Source: Acidiphilium sp. PA | GTDB taxonomy: Bacteria; Pseudomonadota; Alphaproteobacteria; Acetobacterales; Acetobacteraceae | NCBI RefSeq assembly: GCF_026191915.1 | Contig: NZ_JAIMBY010000005.1 | Coordinates: forward strand, 62,001 to 126,000 | Length of the DNA stretch: 64,000 nt | Direction of reading: 5' to 3' | Shown here: piece after piece, positions 46,947 through 56,152 of the stretch | Numbering within the stretch: the first letter of the stretch is position 1 | How the letters are laid out: every line of letters begins with the position of its first letter | The notes under the pieces: generated by a model | Told to the model about the DNA's origin: nothing | Database searches by the model: none | What the model saw: the letters and a program-made list of their open reading frames with translations, nothing else | Made by a program: the position numbers and the translations under genes

Positions 46947-46971
46947 CAAACAGGCAAAGAAGCAAGGGAAG

Positions 46972-47148
46972 TTCTTCTTTTTTGTGAACAAAAAAGAAGC
47001 AAAAAAAACTTTGTTGATTTGGGTCCGTGCCGGCTGAAACGCCCGTGCCCCAGATTAAAAAACTTTGTTAATCTGGGTCCGTGCCGGTGAAAACGCCCGT
47101 GACCCAGATTAAAGAAAGTTTTTTGCTTCTTTTTTTCAAAAAAGAAGC
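46972..47148. repeat. AT-rich multi-palindrome repeat, copy E (extended by an internal tandem duplication)
   Basis: Left hairpin TTCTTCTTTTTT-gtgaac-AAAAAAGAAG type from 46972, right hairpin near 47124-47147. The central part is present twice: ACTTTGTT starts at 47008 and again at 47062, a 54-bp tandem repeat including GGGTCCGTGCCGG and CGCCCGTG. It fills most of the 327-bp gap before the decarboxylase gene, starting 55 nt after the preceding stop. Confidence 0.85.
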
Positions 47149-47243
47149 CTTCCCCTTCCTTCCATACCGCACCGCAGCAACCCGGTTTAAGACCCGCTCA
47201 AAATGCATTATATCCGTGCTCTGCTCGATGAGGGACCACAGCA

Positions 47244-48740
47244 ATGCCCGACCAACCGCCGATCGTACCCGACCATCCCACCCGTTCCTGGCTTGACCGC
47301 CTCTGGTCCTCGATCGCCGATCATGGCCGCAAATTCGTCACCCTGCCCAATGACAATCTCCCCTCGCGCCAGCGTGCCGAGCTTCTGGCCGATGCCCTGC
47401 TGAGCGGCCGTGGCGAGGCCTCAGGCGCCGCCCTCGCCGCCGCCTTGCTCGGCGCGTTGCGTGGCCTCACCCCGGCCGACCGCACAGGGTTCCTCGAGTT
47501 CCTCGCCAACAGCTTCGAACCGGACCCCGCCAGACTTGCCGAAGCCGCGCGCGCCTATCTCGCCGACCCCGGCGCCGCCACCGCGACCGCCCTGGCCGAT
47601 GCGGCGGAACCGCCGCGTCAGGAATTGCTCCGCCGCATGAACATGGCCCCCGGTGGCACCGCCGCTTTGATCGAACTGCGCATGGCCGTGCTCGCCGAAC
47701 TGCGCAACGCGCCTCACCTCGCCCCGCTCGATTCCGACCTGCGCCACCTGTTCGCCTCCTGGTTCAACCGAGGCTTCCTCGAACTCCGGCGGATCGACTG
47801 GCGCACCCCCGCCTTCGTGCTCGAAAAATTGATCGCCTACGAAGCGGTCCACGAAATCGCCGGCTGGGACGATCTGCGCCGCCGCCTCGCCCCGGACCGC
47901 CGCTGCTTCGCCTTCTTCCATCCCGCGTTGCCCGATGAACCGCTCATCTTCGTCGAAGTCGCCCTGGTCCGCGGCCTCGCCGAAGCGATCGGCCCGCTCC
48001 TCGCCCCCTCGCCCGATGAATTATCCGGCGATGGCACCCTGCACGATGCCGCCGCCGGCGCCGATACCGCGATTTTTTACTCAATCAGCAACTGCCAGGA
48101 AGGTCTGCGCGGCATCTCCTTCGGCAATTTCCTGATCAAGCAGGTGGTCGCCGAACTCCAGGCCGAACTGCCGCGCCTGAAACGCTTCTCCACCCTCTCG
48201 CCCGTCCCCGGCCTGCGCCGCGCCATCCTCACCTGGCTCGACCTGCCCCAGACCACACCCCTGCTCACCGCCGAAGAACGCGAAACCCTCCACCGCGCCA
48301 CCGCAACCACCCCGCCCGACGATGCCACGCTGCTCAAAACCGCCCTCGAATCCGCCCCCTGGTGGACCGAACCCGCCCTCGCCACCGCACTCCGCCCGCC
48401 ACTCCTCCGCCTCGCCGCGCAATACCTCACCGGTGCCTTCCGCGCCGCGCCCGGCACCGCATCGATCCGCCAGGACCCGGTCGCGCGCTTCCACCTCGGC
48501 AACGGCGCCCGTCTTGAACGCATCAACTGGCTCGGCAACACCGCCAAACGCGGCATGACGGAATCCTTCGGCATCATGGTCAACTACCTCTACGATCCCG
48601 AAGCGATCGAAGCCCGCCACGAGGCCTTCCTGCGCGATGGCACCGTTGCCCGCTCCGCCGCGGTCGATCAACTGATGGCCATGCCCAGCCAGGGCTGGCT
48701 GACCCGGCGCAAAAAAGCACCGATTGCCGCCGATAGCTGA
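47244..48740 (+). CDS. mcd: Malonyl-CoA decarboxylase
   Basis: Decarboxylates malonyl-CoA to acetyl-CoA. The 498-residue protein has the N-terminal helical domain (residues to about 115) and a GNAT-like catalytic domain. FYSISNCQEGLRGISFGNFLIK (around 278-299) contains the catalytic Ser region, and His417 in FHLGNGARLERINWLGN is the catalytic His. GMTESFGIMVNYLY is a further family signature. Followed after 53 nt by an MFS transporter gene on the same strand, which suggests use of external malonate or a similar acid. No malonyl-CoA synthetase is nearby. Confidence 0.93.
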   Translation: MPDQPPIVPDHPTRSWLDRLWSSIADHGRKFVTLPNDNLPSRQRAELLADALLSGRGEASGAALAAALLGALRGLTPADRTGFLEFLANSFEPDPARLAEAARAYLADPGAATATALADAAEPPRQELLRRMNMAPGGTAALIELRMAVLAELRNAPHLAPLDSDLRHLFASWFNRGFLELRRIDWRTPAFVLEKLIAYEAVHEIAGWDDLRRRLAPDRRCFAFFHPALPDEPLIFVEVALVRGLAEAIGPLLAPSPDELSGDGTLHDAAAGADTAIFYSISNCQEGLRGISFGNFLIKQVVAELQAELPRLKRFSTLSPVPGLRRAILTWLDLPQTTPLLTAEERETLHRATATTPPDDATLLKTALESAPWWTEPALATALRPPLLRLAAQYLTGAFRAAPGTASIRQDPVARFHLGNGARLERINWLGNTAKRGMTESFGIMVNYLYDPEAIEARHEAFLRDGTVARSAAVDQLMAMPSQGWLTRRKKAPIAADS

Positions 48741-48793
48741 TTGCCCCATATCAACGGCAGCAATCCAGACCAATCGAGCGGGGGGAAAGACAC

Positions 48794-50098
48794 ATGAACG
48801 ATTTCGGTATCGCCGGCCGCGGCGCATCCGGCGCGCGCACGCGGTTGAACGGTCAGCAGATCGCAGGCTTCTGGGGTGCCTGGTTCGGCTGGATGCTCGA
48901 TGGCATGGACAGCGTGATCTACGCCCTCGTGCTCGCCCCCGCCCTGACGCAGTTGCTGCCCCGCTCCGGCATCAAACCCACCCCCGCCAACATCGGCGAA
49001 ATCGGCTCGATCCTGTTCGCCGTCTTCCTGATCGGCTGGGGGTTCTCGTTCATCTGGGGTCCGATCGCCGACCGCTTCGGCCGCAAGAAATCCCTCGCCG
49101 CCACCATCCTGCTCTATGCGGTCTTCACCGGTGCCGCCGCCCTGTCGCAGAATATCTATGAACTCGGCATCTTCCGCCTGATCGCCGGCATCGGCATCGG
49201 CGGAGAATGGGCCATGGCCGGTACCTACGTCGCCGAAGCCTGGCCGGAAGACCGCCGCAAGATGGGCGCCGGCCTGCTTCAGACCGGCTATTATTTCGGC
49301 TTCTTCGTCGCAGCGGCTCTGAACTTCACCGTCGGCGCCGATTTCGGCTGGCGCGCCATGTTCCTGTGCGGCCTCGCCCCCGTCGTCATCTCGGTGCTGA
49401 TCATGCTCGGTGTCAAGGAAACCGGCAAATGGCAGCGTCACCGGGCGACCGGCACCACCCATCCGCTTGCCGCCATCTTCGCCCCCGCCCACCGCCGCCA
49501 GACCATCCTGATGTCGGTCCTGCTCACGGTCGCGATCATCGGCCTCTGGGCGGGCGCCGTCTACGAACCCAGCGCCATCATCATCCTTGCGAAAAAATCC
49601 GGCATGGCCCTGCCGGCGGCGATCCACATGGTCTCGTTCGGCACCGCCATCCTTTCGCTCGGCACCATCCTCGGGTGCATCGCCCTGCCCGTTCTCGCCG
49701 AACGGTTCGGCCGGCGCAGCACGCTGGCATTTTATTTCGTGATCATGTTCATCACCATCATCGCCGCATTCGGCTGGGCGTTCTACCTGCCGCCCGCCCA
49801 TGCGCTCACCACGTTCCTGATCATCCTTTTCTTCCTCGGTTTCGGCGGCGGCAATTTCGCGATGTTCAGCCTCTGGCTGCCCGAACTCTACCCCACGGAA
49901 ATCCGGGCGACCGCCTTCGCCTTCTGCACATCCATCGGTCGCTTCGCCGGGGCTGCGGTCAATTTCGTCCTGGCCGCCGCGGTGAAAGGCATGGGCACGC
50001 TCGGCACACCGGTCGCCATCACCGCCGTCGCCTTCGCCATCGGCCTGCTGATCATCCCGTTCGGCCGCGATACCACCGGCCAGACGCTCCCCGAGTAG
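48794..50098 (+). CDS. MFS transporter (carboxylate:H+ symporter-like)
   Basis: Major facilitator of 434 residues with 12 predicted helices. GFWGAWFGWMLDGMDSVIYALVLAP in TM1 resembles the aromatic-acid/lactate/sialate symporter group, and the loop 2-3 motif is GPIADRFGRKKS. GIGIGGEWAMAGTYVAEAWPEDRRKMGAG and FSLWLPELYPTEIRATAFAF are conserved in that group. A GGGGGAAAG ribosome site precedes the ATG. Its place after malonyl-CoA decarboxylase suggests a mono- or dicarboxylate substrate; this is inference. Confidence 0.88.
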   Translation: MNDFGIAGRGASGARTRLNGQQIAGFWGAWFGWMLDGMDSVIYALVLAPALTQLLPRSGIKPTPANIGEIGSILFAVFLIGWGFSFIWGPIADRFGRKKSLAATILLYAVFTGAAALSQNIYELGIFRLIAGIGIGGEWAMAGTYVAEAWPEDRRKMGAGLLQTGYYFGFFVAAALNFTVGADFGWRAMFLCGLAPVVISVLIMLGVKETGKWQRHRATGTTHPLAAIFAPAHRRQTILMSVLLTVAIIGLWAGAVYEPSAIIILAKKSGMALPAAIHMVSFGTAILSLGTILGCIALPVLAERFGRRSTLAFYFVIMFITIIAAFGWAFYLPPAHALTTFLIILFFLGFGGGNFAMFSLWLPELYPTEIRATAFAFCTSIGRFAGAAVNFVLAAAVKGMGTLGTPVAITAVAFAIGLLIIPFGRDTTGQTLPE

Positions 50099-50145
50099 CT
50101 GCGTCAACCACGGCGCTATAGGCGAAACGTAACAAAACCGACTAT

Positions 50146-52104
50146 ATGGGTCATATGCTAAACAGCTTATCAACCGATCTTCATGAACTCGACGAGGCAA
50201 TTGCCCGCGCGCACGCGAGCCTTGCCGCAGAGCAGCGTGACGATGGTCATTATGTCTATGAGCTCGAGGCCGATGCCACCATCCCGGCCGAATACGTCCT
50301 GCTCGAACATTTCCTCGACCGGATCGACCCTGCCCTGCAGGCCCGGATCGGCATCTTCCTCCGCGCCATCCAGGGCGATTCCCCGCACAACCCCGGCGGC
50401 TGGCCGCTGTTCCATGATGGCGCGATGGATCTTTCGGCCAGCGTCAAAGCCTATTTCGCCCTGAAAGCGATCGGCGACGACCCGGACGCCCCGCACATGC
50501 GCCGCGCCCGCGAAGCCATCCTCGCGCGCGGGGGCGCCGCCCGCACCAACGTGTTCACCCGCATCCAGCTCGCCCTGTTCGGCGCCCTGCCCTGGCGCGC
50601 CTGCCCGGTCATGCCGGTCGAGATCATGCTCCTGCCGGACTGGTTCCCGATCACGCTCTGGAAAATCAGCTACTGGTCGCGCACCGTCATCGCACCGCTG
50701 CTGGTCCTGATGACCGAGCGCCCGTTGGCGCGAAACCCGCACAACATCCGCATCGACGAATTATTCGTCACCCCGCCCGCTCAGGTGCGCGACTATATCC
50801 GCGGCCCGTATCGCTCGGCCTGGGGTCACGCCTTCAAGGCGCTCGACTCCGCGCTCCGCCCGCTTGAACGGCATTTTCCCAGCCGCTCGCGCCGCCGTGC
50901 GATCCAGGCGGCGATCGACTTCATCACCCCTCGCCTCAACGGCGAAGACGGGCTCGGCGCCATTTATCCCGCCATGGCCAACACCGTGATGATGTACCAC
51001 ACCCTCGGCTACGCCCCCGACCACCCGGACTACGCGACCGCCTGGGCCGCGGTGCGCAAGCTGATCACCGACGCATCCGATCGGTTCGCCGGCGCCGCCT
51101 ATGTCCAACCCTGTCTGTCGCCGATCTGGGATACCTCGCTCGCCGCCCACGCCCTCGCCGAAGCCGCCGGTGCCGGCGATGCCCGCGTCGCCGCCGCGTG
51201 CGACTGGCTGATCCCGCGCCAGATCCTCGATGTCAAAGGTGACTGGGCCCACCGCAAACCCGATGCGCCGCCGGGCGGCTGGGCTTTCCAGTACAACAAC
51301 GCCCATTACCCCGATGTCGATGATACCGCCGTGGTCGGCATGATCCTCGACCGCAACGGCGACCCGGCGCATCACGAAGCGGTCGAACGCGCCCGCCTCT
51401 GGGTGCTCGGCATGCAGAGCCAGTCCGGCGGATGGGGCGCTTTCGATTCCGACAACGAATTCACCTATCTCAACCACATCCCCTTCGCCGATCATGGCGC
51501 CCTGCTCGACCCGCCGACCGCCGATGTCACCGCGCGTTGCGTCTCCTTCCTCGGCCAGTTGAACCACCCAGAGGATCGCATCGCGATCGATCGCGGCGTC
51601 GCCTATCTGCGGCGCGATCAGGAAGCCGATGGCTCATGGTTCGGCCGCTGGGGCACCAACTACATCTACGGCACCTGGTCGGTGCTCTGCGCGCTGAACG
51701 CCGCCGGCCTAGATCACGACGATCCCACCATCACCCGCGCCGCCAACTGGCTGATCAGCAAGCAGCGCGCCGATGGCGGCTGGGGTGAGGATTGCGAAAG
51801 CTACGCGGACGCGCCGCACGGCGAATACCACCAAAGCCTGCCCTCCCAGACCGCCTGGGCCCTGCTCGGTCTGATGGCCGCCGGCCGCCACGATCATCCT
51901 GCCGTCGCGCGCGGTATCGCCTGGCTGCAATCGGTGCAGGAGGCTGACGGGTCCTGGACCGAGCAGCCCTATAACGCGGTGGGCTTTCCCCGCGTGTTCT
52001 ATCTGCGCTATCACGGCTACCCGCGGTTCTTTCCGTTAATGGCAATGGCGCGGTATCGGAATCTGTCGTTGGGGAATAGCGGGCGGGTGAGTTACGGGTT
52101 TTAG
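50146..52104 (+). CDS. shc: Squalene-hopene cyclase
   Basis: Cyclises squalene to hopene/diplopterol, the hopanoid membrane lipids typical of acetic acid and acidophilic alphaproteobacteria. 652 residues. The catalytic acid motif DVDD is at 390-393. QW repeats include QSQSGGWGAFDS, QEADGSWFGRWG, QRADGGWGEDCESY and QEADGSWTEQPYNAVGFPRVFY. An ATG three codons downstream is an alternative start. No squalene synthase (hpnCDE) genes are adjacent. A short AT-rich hairpin follows 2 nt after the stop. Confidence 0.97.
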   Translation: MGHMLNSLSTDLHELDEAIARAHASLAAEQRDDGHYVYELEADATIPAEYVLLEHFLDRIDPALQARIGIFLRAIQGDSPHNPGGWPLFHDGAMDLSASVKAYFALKAIGDDPDAPHMRRAREAILARGGAARTNVFTRIQLALFGALPWRACPVMPVEIMLLPDWFPITLWKISYWSRTVIAPLLVLMTERPLARNPHNIRIDELFVTPPAQVRDYIRGPYRSAWGHAFKALDSALRPLERHFPSRSRRRAIQAAIDFITPRLNGEDGLGAIYPAMANTVMMYHTLGYAPDHPDYATAWAAVRKLITDASDRFAGAAYVQPCLSPIWDTSLAAHALAEAAGAGDARVAAACDWLIPRQILDVKGDWAHRKPDAPPGGWAFQYNNAHYPDVDDTAVVGMILDRNGDPAHHEAVERARLWVLGMQSQSGGWGAFDSDNEFTYLNHIPFADHGALLDPPTADVTARCVSFLGQLNHPEDRIAIDRGVAYLRRDQEADGSWFGRWGTNYIYGTWSVLCALNAAGLDHDDPTITRAANWLISKQRADGGWGEDCESYADAPHGEYHQSLPSQTAWALLGLMAAGRHDHPAVARGIAWLQSVQEADGSWTEQPYNAVGFPRVFYLRYHGYPRFFPLMAMARYRNLSLGNSGRVSYGF

Positions 52105-52106
52105 GT

Positions 52107-52138
52107 GAGAAGAAGCAGTTCTTTTTTGTAAAAAAGAA
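52107..52138. repeat. AT-rich palindrome repeat, copy F (short form)
   Basis: GAAGAAGCAG followed by the perfect hairpin TTCTTTTTTGTAAAAAAGAA (52117-52136). It begins 2 nt after the squalene-hopene cyclase stop and ends 18 nt before tRNA-Leu. Confidence 0.75.
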
Positions 52139-52156
52139 GCCTTACCCTTACCCTAT

Positions 52157-52242
52157 GTGGATGTGGCGGAATGGTAGACGCTGCAGACTTAAAATCTGTT
52201 GCCCGTCAGGGCGTGCGGGTTCGAGTCCCGCCATCCGCACCA
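52157..52242 (+). tRNA. tRNA-Leu, anticodon UAA
   Basis: 86 nt with encoded CCA (52240-52242). Acceptor arms GTGGATG (52157-52163) and CATCCGC (52232-52238), one G-U pair, discriminator A. Anticodon stem GCAGA/TCTGT with loop CTTAAAA; anticodon TAA at 52190-52192. A long variable arm (GCCCGTCAGGGCG) marks it as class II. T-arm GCGGGTTCGAGTCCCGC. The convergent CbbO-like gene ends one base after the CCA. Confidence 0.95.
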
Positions 52243-53952
52243 TCACGCCGTCAGCCGCAGATAAATCAGCGGCAGCAGCTCCGGCAGTCGTTCGATCCGG
52301 TCGATCAGCGCAATCCGGTGCCGCCCGAAAATCCGCCCGAAATATCGATCGCCCCCGGCATCCAGCCCGACGCAGAACACATCGATCCCGCCCAGTGATA
52401 ATTCCTGCACCGCGTGCCGCGCATCCTCGACCAGATAGCGCCGATCTCCCACATCGATGTCCGAAGGCTCGCCATCCGAGATCACCAGCAGCAACCGCCG
52501 ATACGCCGCCTGCTGCCCAAGCGCGCGGCTGGCGTGGCGCAGGGCCGCCCCCAGCCTGGTCGAAAGGCTGCCGGTCAACCCGGCGAGACGCCGCTTCGCC
52601 GCGCCATCGAACGACCCGTCGAACGCCTTGATCACGCTGTAGCGCACATCATGCCGCCCGTTCGAACAGAACGCGCCCATCGCAAACCGATCCCCCAGCC
52701 CCGCCATCGCATCGCCGAGCAGGGCCGCCGCCGCGCGCTCCAGCGCGAGCACGCTGGTGGCTGATCCCGGCAGGCGGTCATTGGTCGAATGCGACACATC
52801 GAGCAGCACCAGCGTCGCCAGATCGCGATGCCGCCGCTCCATCCGGCTATAAATCCGCGGATCGGGCAGTAATCCGGCCCGCAGGTCGATCGCGGCTTCA
52901 ATGCTGGCATCGAGATCGAGCGTGTCCCCCTCCGCCTGACGGCGCAGCCGGCGTGGCCGGCTGACCCGCGCGTGTTCGATCAGCGCGGCCAGCCGATGCG
53001 CCAGCGGTGCATGTGAAGCGATGATCTCATCGATCACCTCCTGCCGCCCGGCGCGCGCCGGATAGGCCCGGATCGTCGCCCAATGCGGCCGTGCCTGACG
53101 GATCAGATGATCCCATTCGGGATAGGACGCGAGCGGCGGTGAACCATCTTCGGTCGCGGCGGCGGGTCGGGCTGCATTGGCCGGCTGATTGTCCGCCTCA
53201 TCGGGCGGGCCGCGCGGCGGTTCGGTCTCGGCCGGGGTGATTGTCGCGGCTTGCAGCCAGGTCTCGGACGCCGCGTCCGGCGGCGGCGGCTCGGTCGCGA
53301 TCCAGATCCCGGCATTGTCATCGCGATAGGCCGGTTCGACCACATAGGTCCTGGCGTTGAACGACACCCGCATCTGGCCGAGATCATTGCCGAGCAACCC
53401 GCCGATGCTGCGCGAAACCGCGGGACTGCACCAATCATCGGCGGCGGCGAGAAACATCGCGCGGCCCTTTTCGACCCATGCGTCGCCATCGACATAATCG
53501 GGGTCGATCAGCGCCCGCGCCAGCCGCGCGAATAGCGCCGGCGCCATGCCGCCGCTGCCCGGCGAGGCGACGTGAAACGGCAGAAACAACCGCCGCAGTC
53601 CCGGATACCGTCGCATCGCCAGATGCTCGACCCGGGCATCCTCGATCAGCGAGATCAGCGCCACCTGCACGGGCTTCAGACTGCCCTGGGTAAAGCGCGT
53701 CTCCGTGAAGCGAATATGCGACCCGGCATGCGCGATCGCGGCGTGATACAGCCGCGTCGCCTGCGCCGGCGTAAAGCCGCGAAACCGCTCGGGCAGCCGC
53801 ACCACGCCATGGCCGAAACTCGCCCGACCCGGCGGCGCCAGCGGCTCCACCGGCATTGATTGCAGCCTCGGATTGGTATCCCACAGCGCGGTGACGAAGC
53901 CGCCGAGCCGCCGCTCCAGGCTTGCGAACTGCCCGGTCTGTTCCGCGCTCAC
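52243..53952 (-). CDS. cbbO: CbbO/NorD-like von Willebrand A domain protein
   Basis: Partner of a MoxR-type AAA+ ATPase that remodels a client enzyme (Rubisco for CbbO, nitric oxide reductase for NorD). 569 residues. The N-terminal part has [24 protein letters not shown] and [24 protein letters not shown], conserved in this family. A variable acidic/Pro linker follows (about 225-280). The C-terminal VWA domain has the MIDAS motif [12 protein letters not shown] near residue 384 and [16 protein letters not shown]. It overlaps the ATPase stop by 4 nt (53949-53952). No Rubisco or Nor genes are in the window, so the client is unknown. Confidence 0.85.
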   Translation of the reverse strand: MSAEQTGQFASLERRLGGFVTALWDTNPRLQSMPVEPLAPPGRASFGHGVVRLPERFRGFTPAQATRLYHAAIAHAGSHIRFTETRFTQGSLKPVQVALISLIEDARVEHLAMRRYPGLRRLFLPFHVASPGSGGMAPALFARLARALIDPDYVDGDAWVEKGRAMFLAAADDWCSPAVSRSIGGLLGNDLGQMRVSFNARTYVVEPAYRDDNAGIWIATEPPPPDAASETWLQAATITPAETEPPRGPPDEADNQPANAARPAAATEDGSPPLASYPEWDHLIRQARPHWATIRAYPARAGRQEVIDEIIASHAPLAHRLAALIEHARVSRPRRLRRQAEGDTLDLDASIEAAIDLRAGLLPDPRIYSRMERRHRDLATLVLLDVSHSTNDRLPGSATSVLALERAAAALLGDAMAGLGDRFAMGAFCSNGRHDVRYSVIKAFDGSFDGAAKRRLAGLTGSLSTRLGAALRHASRALGQQAAYRRLLLVISDGEPSDIDVGDRRYLVEDARHAVQELSLGGIDVFCVGLDAGGDRYFGRIFGRHRIALIDRIERLPELLPLIYLRLTA

Positions 53953-54761
53953 CGCAGACAGGCATCCACCGTCGCGGTCAGCGCGTCGCGCAGATCCGGA
54001 TCGTCGGTAAGCGGCAGGATCAGCGCCACCTGGCAGGCTGCAGCCGGTGCGACGCCGCGCGCGATCAACTGCCCGGCGTGGATCAACATCCGCGTCGATG
54101 CGCCCTCATCGAGCCCGTGACCTTTCAGGTGCCGCGCCGCCTCGCCGACCAGCACCAGCCGCATCGCATCGTCTTCACTGAGTCCTGCCTCATGCGCGAC
54201 GATTGCGGTTTCCAGCGCCCGATCGGGGTAGAGAAACTGAATCGCGGCAAATCGCTGCTTGGTCGATTCCTTCAGATCCTTCAAGACGCTCTGATAACCG
54301 GGGTTATAGGAAATCACGAGATGGAAATCGGGATGCGCCGTGATCAGCTCACCGGTTTTCTCGAGCGGCAGTACCCGCCGGTCGTCCGCCAGCGGATGGA
54401 TGACCACCGTGGTATCCTGCCGTGCCTCGACGATTTCATCGAGATAACAGATGGCGCCGTGCCGGACCGCCCGGGTCAGCGGCCCATCGTGCCAGACGGT
54501 GCCGTTCGCATCGAGCAGAAACCGCCCGACCAGATCCGATGCCGTCATGTCCTCATGGCAGGCGACCGTGATCAGCGGTTTGCCCAGACGCCAGGCCATG
54601 TATTCGATGAACCGCGTCTTGCCGCAGCCCGTCGGGCCCTTCAGCATCATCGGCATCCGCGCCGCATAGGCCGCGGCGAAGAGCGCGATCTCGTCGCCCG
54701 CGGCACAGTAATAGGGCTCGGTGGTGATGCGGTGGGAGTCCAGGATCATAGAGCTAGCCAA
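53949..54761 (-). CDS. cbbQ: CbbQ/NirQ/NorQ-family AAA+ ATPase
   Basis: MoxR-group ATPase of 270 residues. Walker A GPTGCGKT (42-49), Walker [15 protein letters not shown], sensor-1 [10 protein letters not shown], and [16 protein letters not shown] with the Arg finger region. The C-terminal CbbQ_C part ([24 protein letters not shown]) is complete. It would form a ring that, with the VWA partner, uses ATP to reactivate a metal or sugar-phosphate inhibited enzyme. An ATG four codons downstream is also possible. Coupled to the VWA gene by a 4-nt overlap. Confidence 0.9.
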   Translation of the reverse strand: MASSMILDSHRITTEPYYCAAGDEIALFAAAYAARMPMMLKGPTGCGKTRFIEYMAWRLGKPLITVACHEDMTASDLVGRFLLDANGTVWHDGPLTRAVRHGAICYLDEIVEARQDTTVVIHPLADDRRVLPLEKTGELITAHPDFHLVISYNPGYQSVLKDLKESTKQRFAAIQFLYPDRALETAIVAHEAGLSEDDAMRLVLVGEAARHLKGHGLDEGASTRMLIHAGQLIARGVAPAAACQVALILPLTDDPDLRDALTATVDACLR

Positions 54762-54777
54762 TCAACGGAAGGTAAGA

Positions 54778-54894
54778 CTTCTTTTTTGTAAAAAAGAAGC
54801 AAAAAACTTTTGTTAATCTGGGCTACGCGCGGTTTCAGCGGCACCGGCACAGATGAATGAAGTTTTTTTGCTTCTTTTTTCTCAAAAAAGGAAG
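54778..54894. repeat. AT-rich multi-palindrome repeat, copy G (full length)
   Basis: Left hairpin ACTTCTTTTTTGTAAAAAAG (54777-54796 plus AAG), central palindrome with ACTTTTGTTAATCTGGG on the left and CAGATGAATGAAGTTTTTTT on the right, right hairpin 54871-54894 with CTTCTTTTTT and AAAAAAGGAAG. It ends 20 nt from the amidase stop codon. Confidence 0.85.
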
Positions 54895-54914
54895 TGTTCC
54901 TGCCTGCCTTCACT

Positions 54915-55955
54915 TCACCGATGTCCAGCGTTCCCCTCGTTCGGCAGCCCATCGATCGGGCATTCCTCGACGCCGACCGTCGTGCGGGTCATTGCTTCGA
55001 CCATTTCGCGCGTGCCTTCCGGATCGCTGATCCATTTCTGATAGAAATCGTAAGGGCATTCCGCAACACCGGTGACACCCTCGCGCGAGTTGATCTTGCC
55101 GGTATATCCACGATGCAGCAGCTTGAAGAGATGGTTCTCGCTCTGCATGGTCCGCCGCGCATCGCGGATCAGCGAAATCGATAACTGGGCGTAATTGATC
55201 CCATATTCCTCGGTGCCGCATTCGCCCAGCGTCCGCCCGTCGAACCCGACGATCGAGGAATGGCCGAAATACGAATAGACGCCGTCGAAGCCGGTTGCAT
55301 TGGCCACTGCGACATAGACGTTGTTGGCCCAGGCCATCGCCTTGGCCATGATGATCTGCTGTTCCTTGGCCGGATACATGTAGCCCTGGCAACGCACGAT
55401 CAGCTCCGCTCCCTTCATTGCGCAGTCGCGCCAGATTTCCGGGTAGTTGCCATCGTCGCAGATGATCAGGCTGATCTTCAGGCCTTTCGGACCGGTCGAC
55501 ACATAGGTGCAATTGCCCGGATACCAGCCTTCGATTGGCACCCACGGCATGATCTTGCGGTATTTCTGCACGATCTCGCCCTGGTCGTTCATCAGGATCA
55601 GCGTGTTGTAAGGCGCCTTGTGCGGATGTTCCTCGTGGCGCTCGCCGGTCAGTGAAAAGACGCCCCACACCTTGGCTTTTTTGCAGGCGGCGGCGAATAT
55701 GTCGGTCTCCTCGCCGGGACAGGACGATGCGGTTTCGTACATTTCGGCGCTGTCGTACATGATGCCGTGCGTCGAATATTCTGGAAATATAACGAGATCC
55801 ATGCCGGGCAATCCTGTCTTCATGCCCACCACCATGTCCGCGATTTTCCGCGCGTTTTCCAACACCTCGGCCCGGGTGTGCAGGCGGGGCATTTTGTAGT
55901 TGACCACGGCGACGCCCACCGTGTCCTTGCTGCTCGAAATGTCACCGTGAAGCAT
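54915..55955 (-). CDS. amiE: Aliphatic amidase
   Basis: Hydrolyses short aliphatic amides to acid plus ammonia. The 346-residue protein closely follows the Pseudomonas AmiE pattern from its start, [20 protein letters not shown]. The nitrilase-type triad is Glu59 (FPEYS), Lys134 (KYRKIMPW) and Cys166 ([10 protein letters not shown]). The ATG at 55955 has GGAG upstream; a longer frame to 56036 would run into the leader and is rejected. It is preceded by a terminator and tandem hairpins, then by amiR, so expression probably depends on AmiR antitermination. Confidence 0.97.
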   Translation of the reverse strand: MLHGDISSSKDTVGVAVVNYKMPRLHTRAEVLENARKIADMVVGMKTGLPGMDLVIFPEYSTHGIMYDSAEMYETASSCPGEETDIFAAACKKAKVWGVFSLTGERHEEHPHKAPYNTLILMNDQGEIVQKYRKIMPWVPIEGWYPGNCTYVSTGPKGLKISLIICDDGNYPEIWRDCAMKGAELIVRCQGYMYPAKEQQIIMAKAMAWANNVYVAVANATGFDGVYSYFGHSSIVGFDGRTLGECGTEEYGINYAQLSISLIRDARRTMQSENHLFKLLHRGYTGKINSREGVTGVAECPYDFYQKWISDPEGTREMVEAMTRTTVGVEECPIDGLPNEGNAGHR

Positions 55956-56009
55956 GGGTCCGTTCTCCAGAAATGATGGCCGGTTCACAAAAAACGCTGG
56001 CGAACGCCG

Positions 56010-56057
56010 AACAACAAAAACCCTCGTGTCGTCCACCTGGGGTGGCCGCTACGAGGG
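56010..56057 (-). terminator. Leader terminator (attenuator) before amiE
   Basis: On the minus strand CCCTCGT pairs with ACGAGGG (plus-strand arms 56051-56057 and 56021-56027), with an inner CCACC/GGTGG stem, followed by TTTTTGTTGTT. It lies between amiR and amiE, about 55 nt before the amiE ATG. It is the element that AmiR should override. Confidence 0.82.
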
Positions 56058-56079
56058 CGATGTCGCCGTTCAATTTTCC

Positions 56080-56110
56080 ACGGCGCTGTTGCCGTTCGTC
56101 TGTCGTAACG
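56080..56110 (-). ncRNA. Tandem hexaloop hairpins, candidate ANTAR RNA target
   Basis: On the minus strand CGTT-ACGACA-GACG (56097-56110) and ACGGC-AACAGC-GCCGT (56080-56095) are adjacent stems, each with a six-base loop starting with A, one base apart. Tandem hexaloop stems before a terminator are the known binding site of ANTAR proteins such as AmiR. The fourth loop base is A here, whereas I recall a G as consensus. A second ACGGC (plus 56065-56069 complement) could compete for GCCGT. Confidence 0.5.
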
Positions 56111-56152
56111 CTTAGGCCGACCTTGCAATCGACCCGCGTTGCTTCGACAAAT

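Noticed and set aside
52157-52242. tRNA-Leu considered as an integration site for a genomic island
   Set aside because: No integrase, no duplicate of the tRNA 3' end and no change of gene character was seen on either side.
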